DNA of 64,000 bases. Source: Hyaloscypha bicolor E. Taxonomy: Eukaryota > Ascomycota > Leotiomycetes > Helotiales > Hyaloscyphaceae. Position numbers and translations under genes: made by a program. Position 1 is the stretch's first letter. The number at the start of each line of letters is the position of its first letter. Below are positions 34,101 to 44,317 of the stretch, piece after piece. The stretch lies in assembly GCF_002865645.1 (NCBI RefSeq), contig NW_020194559.1, positions 62,001 to 126,000 of the forward strand, written 5' to 3'. Under the pieces are notes generated by a model. It worked only from the letters and a program-made list of their open reading frames with translations. It searched no databases and was not told where the DNA came from.

Positions 34101-36239
34101 GAACGGCATCTACCATTGCGTCTCGTCGATACTTGGACCGACATTCCCGCCAACGCCGCTGTATGATTATCACCTGCGAAACTTCCAGACGTAGGTACTC
34201 CGAGGTTCCCTTCGTCCAATTAGGTCTGATGATAGCCGGACTTCGAACATTTTGTTGAAAGGCTCATCAGTCACAGCGTTCAGTCTGGATCAGCCTCCCG
34301 AGTCTGACAGCGGCACGGTTTCGGCCAGGCCAAGTCTTAGCAAAGACGCTATGGTAGTTCACATGCGGAGACCAAAACTTGCGCAAGTGGCCTGAGAGAA
34401 GGCTCCTTCCGTTGAGATTCGGCTGCTCTCAAGTCATCTTTGGCGTCGTCTTGTTGATTTGCCCTCTGAACCTACTCCTCTTTTGCTTCTTTCCTAGCTT
34501 TCTTTTGACTTCGGCAAAGAGATCGAGACTCAGATGACCACATGTCTCTGCCGCACAGGGCAGAAGGCAGTACCACGTTGTGGCGTAAATAAATGATCCG
34601 AATGGGATCTGGAAGCCCTGGATCTTTGCCCGCAGCAGTAGCGCGCGCCTTGATCACCCTAATGTCTTGAATATTGGTGGCGTTCGCGGACGTTGCATCG
34701 GTTCAGTTGGAAAAGCCTGATGCCTTGTAGTCATGTACAAGACATGTGCAAGGCACCTGCACAATTGATGCAAGGGCGGGGATACTGATAGCTCAGAACG
34801 AAGAAATGCAGATTTTCAAGGTTTAGAGGAGAGGAGTTTTTACTCAGCTGGGAAACAGAGATCGACGAGGGCGTCCGACGGGTGACGAGGCCTCATCTCA
34901 TTCATCTCGGGAGGTCTTCTAGAGTTGTATCGAGCCGCGAGAGAGTGCAAGATGTTTGGAACCGAGGCCATCTCGGTTGCTTCTCGAAGATAACGATTCA
35001 CTTTCAGGTCACCACTTCATGTATGAAGACCGTTTGGGAAGTTCCCCTGATCTCTGTCCGGCACTGATGCATATCGTCCGAGATTCCAAGAGTCACTCCC
35101 GTCTGTGGGGGTTCTGTCACATCCAGGGAATGCCGAGTGGTAAGGGGGGAAAGGAGAATGCTCGCTTGAAATCATCTCGTGACATGATCACCTGACAAGC
35201 CGCTTCCCACCTCATGCGGCTTGTCCAAACTGCACAACGCCCCTAGAGCCATCTCAACAAAACTTAGCACAAAATCGTCTCAACCTAGATCCCAACAACA
35301 TCAATCCGATGTTCTAATTTTACCAGATCCACAGCTCCCCGCTTCACGGGCGTCTCAGCCCTGCCCTGCAGGCTGAAACCAGCAGTCCGAGCTTTCGAAA
35401 CATCAACAGCATCACCTCACCAACACACATTCAACAGCATCCAAAAATAACACAACCATGGTTATTCAAGCTTTTCCTCTGAAGTTCCTCAAACTGCACC
35501 TCCCGTGGACGACACACATCCGCACTACACGCGCAAAATAGATCATCCCATGATTTTCGGATGCTCGAAACATATTGCTCCGTCTCGGCGCACGTTTCGG
35601 CACCCCTGCGCAGAAGTGCAGAGTACATACCTTGTACTCCGTACCAATATGCTCTTCCTCTCCAGAAGATTGAAGCTAAAACTAAAAACCGTTTCGTGTA
35701 ATTGAAACGAGCTGGCCGGCGGGATTGGGGACCGCAGGTACGGAACGTGTCTGATGGTTAAAATAGCATCAAGTCTTTGTGATTTTCGAAACGGGTGCGT
35801 GCTTTGACAGCTTGACAGCAGAAACAATGCCATGACTGACAGGTCTGACGTCTCCATCTAGACAAGCCTCCCCTCCTTACAACCTATATGACGCTCCATT
35901 ATTGACGTGTTTAGTGGAGAACGTCTCAACATTCTTCGAAGCTGCTATTCTTAGGTTCCACACCTTCGTTGTGGTGCGGATTTCATACATGAGGATACAT
36001 GTGAGCTTTGATGAGGAGGCCTTTTGTGTTTTGTCTCGGTAGTGCAATGCCGTTTCGATCATCGGAACGCACGAAGAACGCACAAAGGGTTCCCTGGAGA
36101 TGGGCTATAGCATGAACAAGTTCGAGGAGGGCGGGGAGGGGTAGACTAGACATTGTTTTGGGGCATACATCAGGGTCACGGAGGAGGAGAGGGGGTTGGG
36201 GAGTAGATCCAAACAGAGGCATGGCGAACATGGGGAGAT

Positions 36240-36260
36240 GGGATCTGGGATCTGGGATCA
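36240..36260. repeat. Heptamer repeat GGGATCT x3
   Basis: Three near-perfect tandem copies of GGGATCT; the last ends in A. Confidence 0.8.
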
Positions 36261-38584
36261 GATCATGAAGATGGCCATGTGGTGTGGTTGTGACGGGGGG
36301 AGGTGCTGTGGTTGAAGAGACACTTTCGAGGCGAGCGCCGAGCACAGACGGCATCACTACTCAGTCGTCCAATTATCTCCATGAAGTACAGCGACTGCAA
36401 GTGCAGTGATGAATATCCTCATCTTGCATTCTATAAATTGAGCTGAAGAAACAACCTTGATCGGAGATTTGCGTGTGACGTCCAGAAGTTCAAAGTTAAA
36501 TGAGAGGGGATCAGGGTCTTCGCTGGAAAATCGTTGAGGAAACTCGTTGGGGGAGGCAGTGCAGCGATCATAGTCGATCCACCCCACGAACTTCGATAAT
36601 CTTAAGAGGGATAAGCTTCGTCAGTTGCGAAGTTTAATTTATTCGGCGGGAGCAGGATTCTCGGGGTCGGGATTGATTGATTGTTCGTTACAGAGTCCTT
36701 GCTTAATTTCTTGTGTTTCGAGATGAAATGAAGGTCCCATGAGATTGCGAGTACCGTCGACGCGCGGTCGTCGCTCTCGTTATCTCAATGAAGTGAAGCT
36801 TCAATGTCGTCGCTGTTGTACAAAAGGTGCTGTAATCTTCTCATCGCCGAGCGGCGCGGAGGCAACCCTCTCGTTAGGTTCCCTTTGATCGTGTGCGTTG
36901 ACTTCTCTAGCCGATCCATAATTGTTCGACAGGTTGCACGCCTTCAAGTAACTACTCAATGTAACAAGAGGAAGAGAACAATCCGAGAGGATGAATCTAG
37001 GATTAGACCTTTCGTTTCATAATCGACCTGTGTGGAAATTCAAAGAGACTCTACGGTTCTCGACGTTGTCATGGATGGGCCTTCCCTTCGTTGCCTTTGC
37101 CAGGATGCTGGTGTTGCTTTCGCCGTCCTTGTCTTTCTCCTTGGCTTTGTCCTTGTCTTCGACCATTCTTATAGTGAACCCGAGGGGCATTGATCATGGT
37201 CGGCCAGAGCCGCGCTTCTTCGGTGAGGGTTTCACCTCCGGCCTGCCTGAACTGTCATTCTCCTTTCCAAAGTCCTATAACAGCTGTGCTCCAGACTATA
37301 ATATGATTCCTCTCTGTGTATATCCTCTAGTTCTCTACTCTACCACTGTATTCCATCACTGTCTACTTCTTCTAGTGCACGCTACCATCTCCTGGTGTCC
37401 CGCTTCCTCGGTCCTTGAGTCCACCATCGTGCGCTTTCCAGGCAAGGTTGCGTCTACTCTGCTTCCCCAGCTTATACGTCGTCGACTGATATATGCTCTC
37501 CTATCGCGGTATGCTCAACCAGTGCTTTACAAGGCCCCTTCCTTATGTAAGAAGCGCACTTAGATGCCGACTTGCAGCAGATTGGGAGGCGTTTGCGCGG
37601 GTTGACTGTCTTGTCGAACGCGCGAGCATACGTGGCGATACACTAGCTATGGTATTTCCTGCATCGCAATCGTGTCCTGTATTTTAGTTCGCAATTTGAA
37701 GTCGATGCAGAGAGTCTGTCTGTGGCACTCCCCCCTTTCCGTGATCTCGCTTAGCCCTTCGCTAAACCACAACACCAAAAAAACCAAAAAAAAATTACCA
37801 AAAAAAAACTCCCACAGATTGGCGTTACTTAGGTCATCCACCATTACCCGAATCCTCAGAATGAATCCAAGGCTGAATCTAAGAAGATTCAGTAAAGGCT
37901 GCAATATTCAGCTTCAACACACCATGAAGCTGGGAGGGTTCGAGCCTCCATGCGGTGCTCTCTGTGATACCTAATTAGAAGAGCGCACCCCGTCTACTTT
38001 AGATCCGCCAAGTTTGCGCTAATTAGGAAGGCACTGGGAGAATTACTTAGTGCTTGAGAACCCACTATGGAGGAATTGAACCTCTCTGGTGCCAAACCTT
38101 AACCTTGCGGAGAAGGCTGGCAGTTGTTAGTGGTGGCCTACCGATGGCCTCTCTGGGGTTGGAGTCCACCAAACCCCCGCACGTCACGCAATCTGCTATG
38201 GGTGACGGAAAATCTCTTATTTGAATACATAAGGGTCATTGCTTGGAAATTCGGATAGGAGGTCGGGCCGAGAGGCGAGAGGCGAGCTTGGGGATGCTGC
38301 TGCTTCACTTTCACGTATCGCGATAACTGAGCGTTTGCATGGCCTCGTCTGAATTTTGGATCAAGAACTGTGCCTGGTGTTTCCTAGCAAGTTGCTACGA
38401 ATATCGAGTTTAAGTTGCTTTGCTCTGACCTCAACTCGTTAAGAATTCTCTCCTCCGCAACATCTCCTCGCATTTCTCACACGTAAACACCAGCAACCCA
38501 GTCAAGACTTTGTGATCTCCACCGCAATGCCGGAACCGTCAGTGTCAGTTTCGTGGTGATGGTGCTCTCAACCATATCTTCCCC

Positions 38585-38608
38585 TCATCCTCATCCTCAT
38601 CCTCATCC
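38585..38608. repeat. Hexamer microsatellite TCATCC x4
   Basis: Four perfect tandem copies of TCATCC. Confidence 0.9.
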
Positions 38609-39537
38609 AAACCTGAATCGACAATCGCAAGTGTTTACTCAGCTCCTCCGAAAACTCTCATGACCCAACCTCCCTGTAAAGTCTCTTACAAACTGAGTGT
38701 GGCAATAGCCAACAAGCCGGGGAAATACGGGGCTTTTGCCAAAGACCGGATGGACTTTCGGTGAACGAGTGCGTGAGCATGCTACGATATCTCAAGAGAA
38801 AAAGGCTTATGTCTAAGAATTGGGAAAACAGATCAATCATGGTGAGATGGCGGGCCAGAAAAGGAGCCTTGCTATTCAAGTCAATGTCCAAATCAAGCTG
38901 TACAACTGTTCAAGTTCTGTTCTCACCAGCAAAATAATCTGGCACCGCCCTCAGTCCCCATTAGATATGGCCAGGCCTCCCGTCTTCTGACGTTTGCCAG
39001 CCGATCCTGGATGGCGCCTCCAGCGCGTATCTTTCCTGATCCTCTCCCTTAAGGTAACCCTCTATGTCGTAGAGGCAAGTTTTTTTATCTTGTCCCATTT
39101 TCCCTGTACGGATCAGAACAAACCACCTATTTCCTTGCGAGGTATCCCGTTCTAGTCAACCTCGTTGCCTTTTCAATATCCTCTTAATGGAACCGATTAT
39201 CCTGATTCCCTTGAGCAATGCTCCCCCCTCCCTCATGGAACAATAAACACGACTCCCTTGATCCTTCTCCCATCAAGGGTGGTGTTAAGCGCTTCTACAT
39301 CAGTTGGGAGACTCACTTGATTATTTCCAAGAAGTGGGGAAGCCTACACGTCTCCTAATCCCACTTAAGTGGAAAACGATGTGTATTGATGAACGCTTTT
39401 GCTATCAAGACCACAAAACTTCCTTTGACCTGAGAATGAACTCCTTCCAGCCGCCCTATCATGTCCAAGAAAAGCCACTGCAGATATTTCTCCTATGTAC
39501 ACCAGCCCCCCTCACTATTCCTTCCCCCCCTTAAAGC

Positions 39538-40583
39538 CTAAAAGTCCCCCCGTCCCCTCACAAGCCCACTACAAAACCCACTCAAACTCCATACCACCGA
39601 ACTGACACAGTTAATCGCAAACGCACTCCACGTCAGCGCAAGAAACCTCCCATTATAGCCCGCTGATAACCCGATATTTGCACCTTGATCATTTATCAGA
39701 GCGACGGCTTGCGATTGGACGACGCTAACGATGGCCGAGGCGATGAGGAGGGATGTTGATGCTGACTTTTGTTCTCTATTAGCCCCCATCTCCTCATTTC
39801 CTCAACCCCCCTCTTATCGAAAATGAGAGGATATAGATTTCGGATGCGAAAAGCTTGCAAGCCTCGTGGGGGAGAAGGGATAAAGACGTACGGAGGTGAA
39901 AAGCACGGCAAAACTCCCCAGCACGCCGACCCAACATGCCAGCATCCCCCACACGATCACGATCCCCACCCACACGAGCGCAATAACGTAAAAGATGAAC
40001 GCGACGTGGAGCTGGAGGTTGAACCGCTCGACGAAGGCGGATTGGATAGAGGGTGGGAAGGAGAGGGATGAGAGGTTGGCGCCGTGGTGGGAAGTGAGAT
40101 CGGTTTGGATTAGAGTTGCTGGGAGGAATTTTGCTGTGAAGAGAGAAGTCAGTTGGATCTTTTTAGGGGGACTTGGAGGGGTGGATGGCTGGAAGGTTAG
40201 ATGTCCTCGAGGGCTCGCTGGGAAGACGAGAAAAGAGGGGGAAAGGGGAACATACAGTACCACGAGACTGGCGAGCAAGTGACTAGAGCAGGAGGAGGGG
40301 CAGAGTTATTTGTCCAGTACCCAGAGCAAGTCGTCATCATGTAGAGGTTGTATACATCGTGGATGGGCAGCCCAGCTTGTGTGCGCTCGTGGTAGGCGCT
40401 TTTTAGACCGGTTGTGTTGAGAGAGAGAATGGCGTAGTTTTGCAGGTAGGAGGGCGAGTGACCAGCTTGCAGGCAGAGGATTGTGAGGATGAAGACTGTG
40501 ATGGACATCAGCTCGGGGAGAATTGTTGACCACATGGTGGGCCGTGGTTGAAAGACGACAGTGGGAGTTATTGTTTGGTTCAA
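39538..40583 (-). CDS. SUR7/PalI-family four-span membrane protein
   Basis: Three exons (40583-40256, 40133-39892, 39765-39538) give 265 aa. The introns, 122 and 126 nt, are longer than elsewhere in the window. The first membrane span follows MWSTILPELM (SITVFILTILCLQAG). An extracellular loop with a conserved-type NLYMMTTCSGYWTNN follows, resembling the Cys-containing GxWxxC region of this family. Exon 2 gives VAFIFYVIALVWVGIVIVWG and MLACWVGVLGSFAVLFTS. Exon 3 gives SLLIASAIVSVVQSQAVALI, then the YNGRFLALTWSAFAINCVSS span. The family includes Sur7 (eisosome/cortical patch) and Rim9/PalI (ambient-pH sensing) at the plasma membrane. I cannot decide between these. An in-frame ATG 16 codons downstream (40535) is an alternative start. 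Confidence 0.8.
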
Positions 40584-41250
40584 ATGTTTCGGTGTTTGTT
40601 GTGAGATCGTAGAATTTGCGTATCGTTATCGAGCTATCGACCTGTGTCTGGAATGTGACTCTTGATATTCGGGCCAAGATCGGAGCTTCAGCTGGCCGAA
40701 GTGATCCGGGATTAAAAAAATGATTGAACTATTGTGAGAGAAAATGGAGTTAGCTGAACTTCATAAGAAGGTGAAGCAGGATATTCCGAAAGATGGGTGA
40801 CTACGGGAACTATGAAAGAAATTAACAGCAAACCATGCGAAAAGGATGCGCATAGCATCTTTCTTGGTCATTATTCGTTGTTTGATAAACCAAACAAGTA
40901 GTAGCTCATCAAACACAGCTTACAGAAGTATAAAATTCACGTGACGAAGAAGGAATGAAGAGAGATCATAGTAGGTTTCGATTTCTGCATCTCCAATTAC
41001 ATAGCATGACCAAAGCTAGACATGGTTGTATGCGTCCTTTGATGTAAGACTTGGCATCCTAGGCGTAGCAGCTTTCTTGAGATATCGCCACAACGCATAC
41101 CTCGACAAGTTGCTTGAGCAGTTGCCACTCCATCAGCAGCACCTGGTGTCTGGCAAGCTGTGCTGCACCAGACTCGGGATACTCAGCCAGAGTGAGCTCA
41201 CCGGTATGGTCTTCACAGACGGGACAGGTTATCGATACCATGGCTCTCGC
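40584..41250. other. Intergenic
   Basis: Contains the SUR7-like promoter and the 3' flank of RRP43. A reverse 60-codon frame (41059-41241) right after the RRP43 stop looks mildly protein-like, but I found no splice that would join it. Confidence 0.45.
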
Positions 41251-42285
41251 TCACCGGTTCAGGAGTTGGCTGAGCTGGGACCATCTCTCTTCCGCCAGAC
41301 CAACAAGCTCTTTCATCTCGTCCCTTCCTACAATCGTTCCCCCAGCTTTTGAAAGACCCAATATTTTCGTTTTCCTGCTCCCGTAATCAACTACGATCGT
41401 AACGGATTCATCGCAAAGCCCCTCCTCAAATGTATCAGGATCAACCAATATCCAGTGCTTCTTGTCTCGTCCTTGCTCCTGCTCCTTTGCCTTAAACACC
41501 AACATCGTAACGGCAATCGGTAGTCCGTTCAACTGGAGCTTTTTCGATTCAGACAGCGTGTCTTCGCAAAGTACCATTTCTCGATCTGGATCCCAGTATG
41601 CTTTTGGTAACCGCACATCCCTCAAAGCGGATATGACGGCTGCCCATGCAGCGTCGAAAGGGTTGCCATCGAGTGAGATGAATAGAATGTCGATGTATAA
41701 CGTCCAAAAAGCCTTGACTTCAGGTTCAATCTTCTCCGTTTCGTCCTCATCTATCTTGTCCTGGTTACTGAGATCTGGCGGCTGATACCATATCCTCAGA
41801 TCCTCCCCGTTAACCAGGCCACTGGAATGCAGTAAAGAATATATTCTCGTGCTCAAACTCTGCGCCAACGTACTTGGGGGTTGGCCCGGTAGGAACGCAG
41901 GCGAACATCCAGTCGCTAACTCGATATTCGGAACCAACAAATCCATCTCTTTAGCTTCATTGTATCCAGGGCGGGCTGAAGGTGCGGCGGAGGATTTATC
42001 AACACGAAACCCAGCCACGTTGCTAGCAAGCAGGATCTCGCCACGAATCCCGCAGACAACGGTCGTATCTCCTATCCGTACCACTGCGCTTCCTTCTGCG
42101 TGCGTGAGGGATCCATTATTTACGTGAGGCTGGCGGAATTGTTTTGGTGATCTGCCGTTTGCGCGAGTGGGTTTGGAGGCTGTTGAGTTAGGTTGTAGGT
42201 GTGCAAGGAGGTAGGGGTGAGGAGAGAGCTTCGCGAATGTTTCTCTGGGGAAAGAGAGGCTGGATTGGGGGGTTGTGGAAGCCAT
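41251..42285 (-). CDS. RRP43: Exosome complex component Rrp43 (RNase PH-like)
   Basis: Intronless, 344 aa from ATG 42285 (MASTTPQSSLSFPRETFAKL); the frame is open 46 codons upstream to 42423, but the family start fits the downstream ATG. The RNase PH fold is visible: ANGRSPKQFRQPHVNNGSLT, EGSAVVRIGDTTVVCGIRGE, then DLLVPNIELATGCSP, and the second half VKAFWTLYIDILFISLDGNP (then FDAAWAAVISALRDVRLP). The C-terminal part is typical (ILGLSKAGGTIVGRDEMKEL). Rrp43 is one of six RNase PH-type ring subunits of the nuclear and cytoplasmic RNA exosome and is catalytically inactive in eukaryotes. The acidic insert around DKIDEDETEKIEPE is a small family-variable loop. Confidence 0.9.
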   Translation of the reverse strand: MASTTPQSSLSFPRETFAKLSPHPYLLAHLQPNSTASKPTRANGRSPKQFRQPHVNNGSLTHAEGSAVVRIGDTTVVCGIRGEILLASNVAGFRVDKSSAAPSARPGYNEAKEMDLLVPNIELATGCSPAFLPGQPPSTLAQSLSTRIYSLLHSSGLVNGEDLRIWYQPPDLSNQDKIDEDETEKIEPEVKAFWTLYIDILFISLDGNPFDAAWAAVISALRDVRLPKAYWDPDREMVLCEDTLSESKKLQLNGLPIAVTMLVFKAKEQEQGRDKKHWILVDPDTFEEGLCDESVTIVVDYGSRKTKILGLSKAGGTIVGRDEMKELVGLAEERWSQLSQLLNR

Positions 42286-44317
42286 GATTGTTGTCTCTTG
42301 GATGGCTCTGGACAGGGCAAACTCTTGATGAAGTTGCGACGGCACATTTTTGGTGGAGCTAAAAGCCGGCCCTTCCCGAAGAGAAACTCGACCAATGGAT
42401 GCGATCCCTGACGAGGCTAGCATTCTTCTGCCACATTATCCAAAACAAGGCTGGAACAACGGTTGGAGGTCATGTTTTTGTGCTTTTGATCTCAGTTTTC
42501 TCCCTCTTCACTCCCAAAACCTGTTATCAAAGATCGAGATAGCCGAGATGGCTTCCCAAGCCTCAAGCCACAGCCAAGTTGCTCAACATTGCCCCAGCAT
42601 TCCTTCATCCTTCAGCGCAGTTTCCACGGGGTGTTTTCCGTTTGCACGTGGCTGTCTCTACCTCCAGTGAGGTTGGTGATAGTATCAAAACGTTTTCAGA
42701 CTCCTCCAACATGTAGTCCTAAAGCTGGACATTCATCCCTCGGAACAGAGCCTGATTGCAGTTCTTCTAGTGAAGACATGTAAGCTCAATGCAGATACAG
42801 CGCTTGTGGATGTTGCAATTTCAAAGTTGGAGCTGAATCTTCCTAATCATGTGCATCCCTTTATCACACACCCTCAACAGAGGGAAGTCAGGAAGCTCAG
42901 CGTCAGTCCAACACCCCCAAAAGAATCACAGCGGCAAGACGTTCCATTTGTACTCGAACCGAGCCACTTGAAATTTGAAGATCTTCAGGACCCAGGACGC
43001 CCTGGCCTGCCAGGTGGCGTCTTTAGCCCGGCCACCATTTGCCTGAATGGATCAGTCAGGTCAGGCTTGCTTCCGCGGCTCACGGGCCATCGTCTCTGCA
43101 GGGACAGCGCCGAAGCGAGGAGCACCAGGCGAATTATCGACCTCCTCTTACCGCCCGTCATGCAGGCAAAGGAACGAGAGACAACGGCATCGCGACCCCG
43201 CATTGGCCAAATCCCAGCCTCCCCATCACTGCTGCCCGGGGCGCGAGCTGCTCCTATTCGGCGAGCCGTAAGCCAGAGAAATGCTAACGAGCCACTCAAA
43301 ACGGGCTCGAAGGGGATGGCTTCTTCACTTGCTCTACCGGCATTGCTCACGGCTTCACGCGTGTGTTCTTCGAAATTGCACTGAAATCGAATCTCAAGGC
43401 AAATTTGCCTTGACCTGAAAGATTCTTTCCTGGCCTAACTTATCTGAATTCTTCCTGTGTCTCACTCTCTTGGAAGTCAAAGAGAAATCCTGTCCACGCG
43501 GGGAACCAAAACGGCACTCACAACAGACGCATGCACGGTCTGGAAATCCTCTCACCTTGTTGTGACTTGCATGCTCGATAACGGCAGCTACAGCTCTAGC
43601 GCCTTTGATAAGAGTGACAGTTTCCTCGGGTCCGAACGACCAATATCGACTCGCCATCAACCGCCCAGTCTTTCACGTCGACATCGTGCTGCGGGAGCGA
43701 ACTACATTTCGAGATTAATCTCACTGGCTCTCTTGGATCGCTGATCGACTCGAGCCTGCGAATCTCCCAATACGCCAGAGGCAATAGATCCAGCGGTTGG
43801 GGTGACGAGAGGGGTTGCGCCTGCAGGAACCTGGTCCCTTCAAAGGTTGCACGACTTGGCCCGCAAATCCCCACACCGACCTCCACCTACATATTTGCAC
43901 CGAGACCGCTTTACCCGGCCGTTGGCCCTCTTTTGATATCCGTCCTCTGCCCTTCGACTTCTTTTCGTCTGACATCTCTGTCAATCTCCGCTATCTTTTG
44001 TGCATTTTTAATTGAGGAGTCTGGTATTCCTCCGAGTGTCGGTCGTGGTGGTTGATTGCATATTTCGAGCGCATCCGTACATATCGGAGAAACGAATATA
44101 CCCAGGAGGATCCATGGCAGGAACAGTTTGATAGTTCAATTACGTGCAGGCAGAGTATCATATAACGACTGTCAATAAGCCCTGCATCACAGCTACTGCG
44201 ACTAAAAGCTGACAGTTGTCAGATAGACCACAATTCGGGCGCAGAATTTCGACATAGGCTTTCCACCGCCAAACCCTTTGAAAGGAAACTCCAGCGAACA
44301 CAAATTCAATTGCTATC
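42286..44317. other. 2-kb intergenic region, divergent promoters
   Basis: Divergent gap between RRP43 and the reductase. A 204-codon forward frame (42770-43384) is overlapped by long frames on both strands in a GC-rich patch and has no recognisable motif, so it is not called. No other signal. Confidence 0.5.

Larger units (their letters stand above)
28662..39537. other. 10.9-kb gene desert upstream of mtfA
   Basis: No frame here shows a recognisable motif. Open frames (maximum about 190 codons, at 36991-37563) are of low-complexity composition, overlap frames on the other strand, and lack plausible start contexts or splice partners. Base composition alternates between GC-rich (29-34.5 kb) and AT-richer (35.2-39.5 kb). 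It holds the small tandem repeats listed separately (30599, 30665, 31135, 36240, 38585) and A-rich runs at 37772-37809. It lies upstream of mtfA and downstream of the SUR7-like gene. Possible contents are distal regulatory DNA, a long leader or lncRNA, and eroded repeats. Confidence 0.6.

Noticed and set aside
36991..37563. 190-codon forward open frame
   Set aside because: Low-complexity Ser/Leu-rich reading without a domain or supporting signal; consistent with chance in a pyrimidine-rich strand.
37925..38110. tRNA T-arm-like hairpins (GGAGGGTTCGAGCCTCC near 37937; GTTCAATTCC on the - strand near 38075)
   Set aside because: No matching acceptor stem, D-arm or anticodon arm could be found within tRNA distance on either strand, so no tRNA is called.
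41059..41241. Possible extra 3' exon of RRP43
   Set aside because: No donor/acceptor phase pairing joins it to RRP43, whose own C terminus already matches the family.
42770..43384. 204-codon forward open frame
   Set aside because: Lies in GC-rich DNA with long overlapping frames on both strands; no motif, no splice partner, unusual composition.
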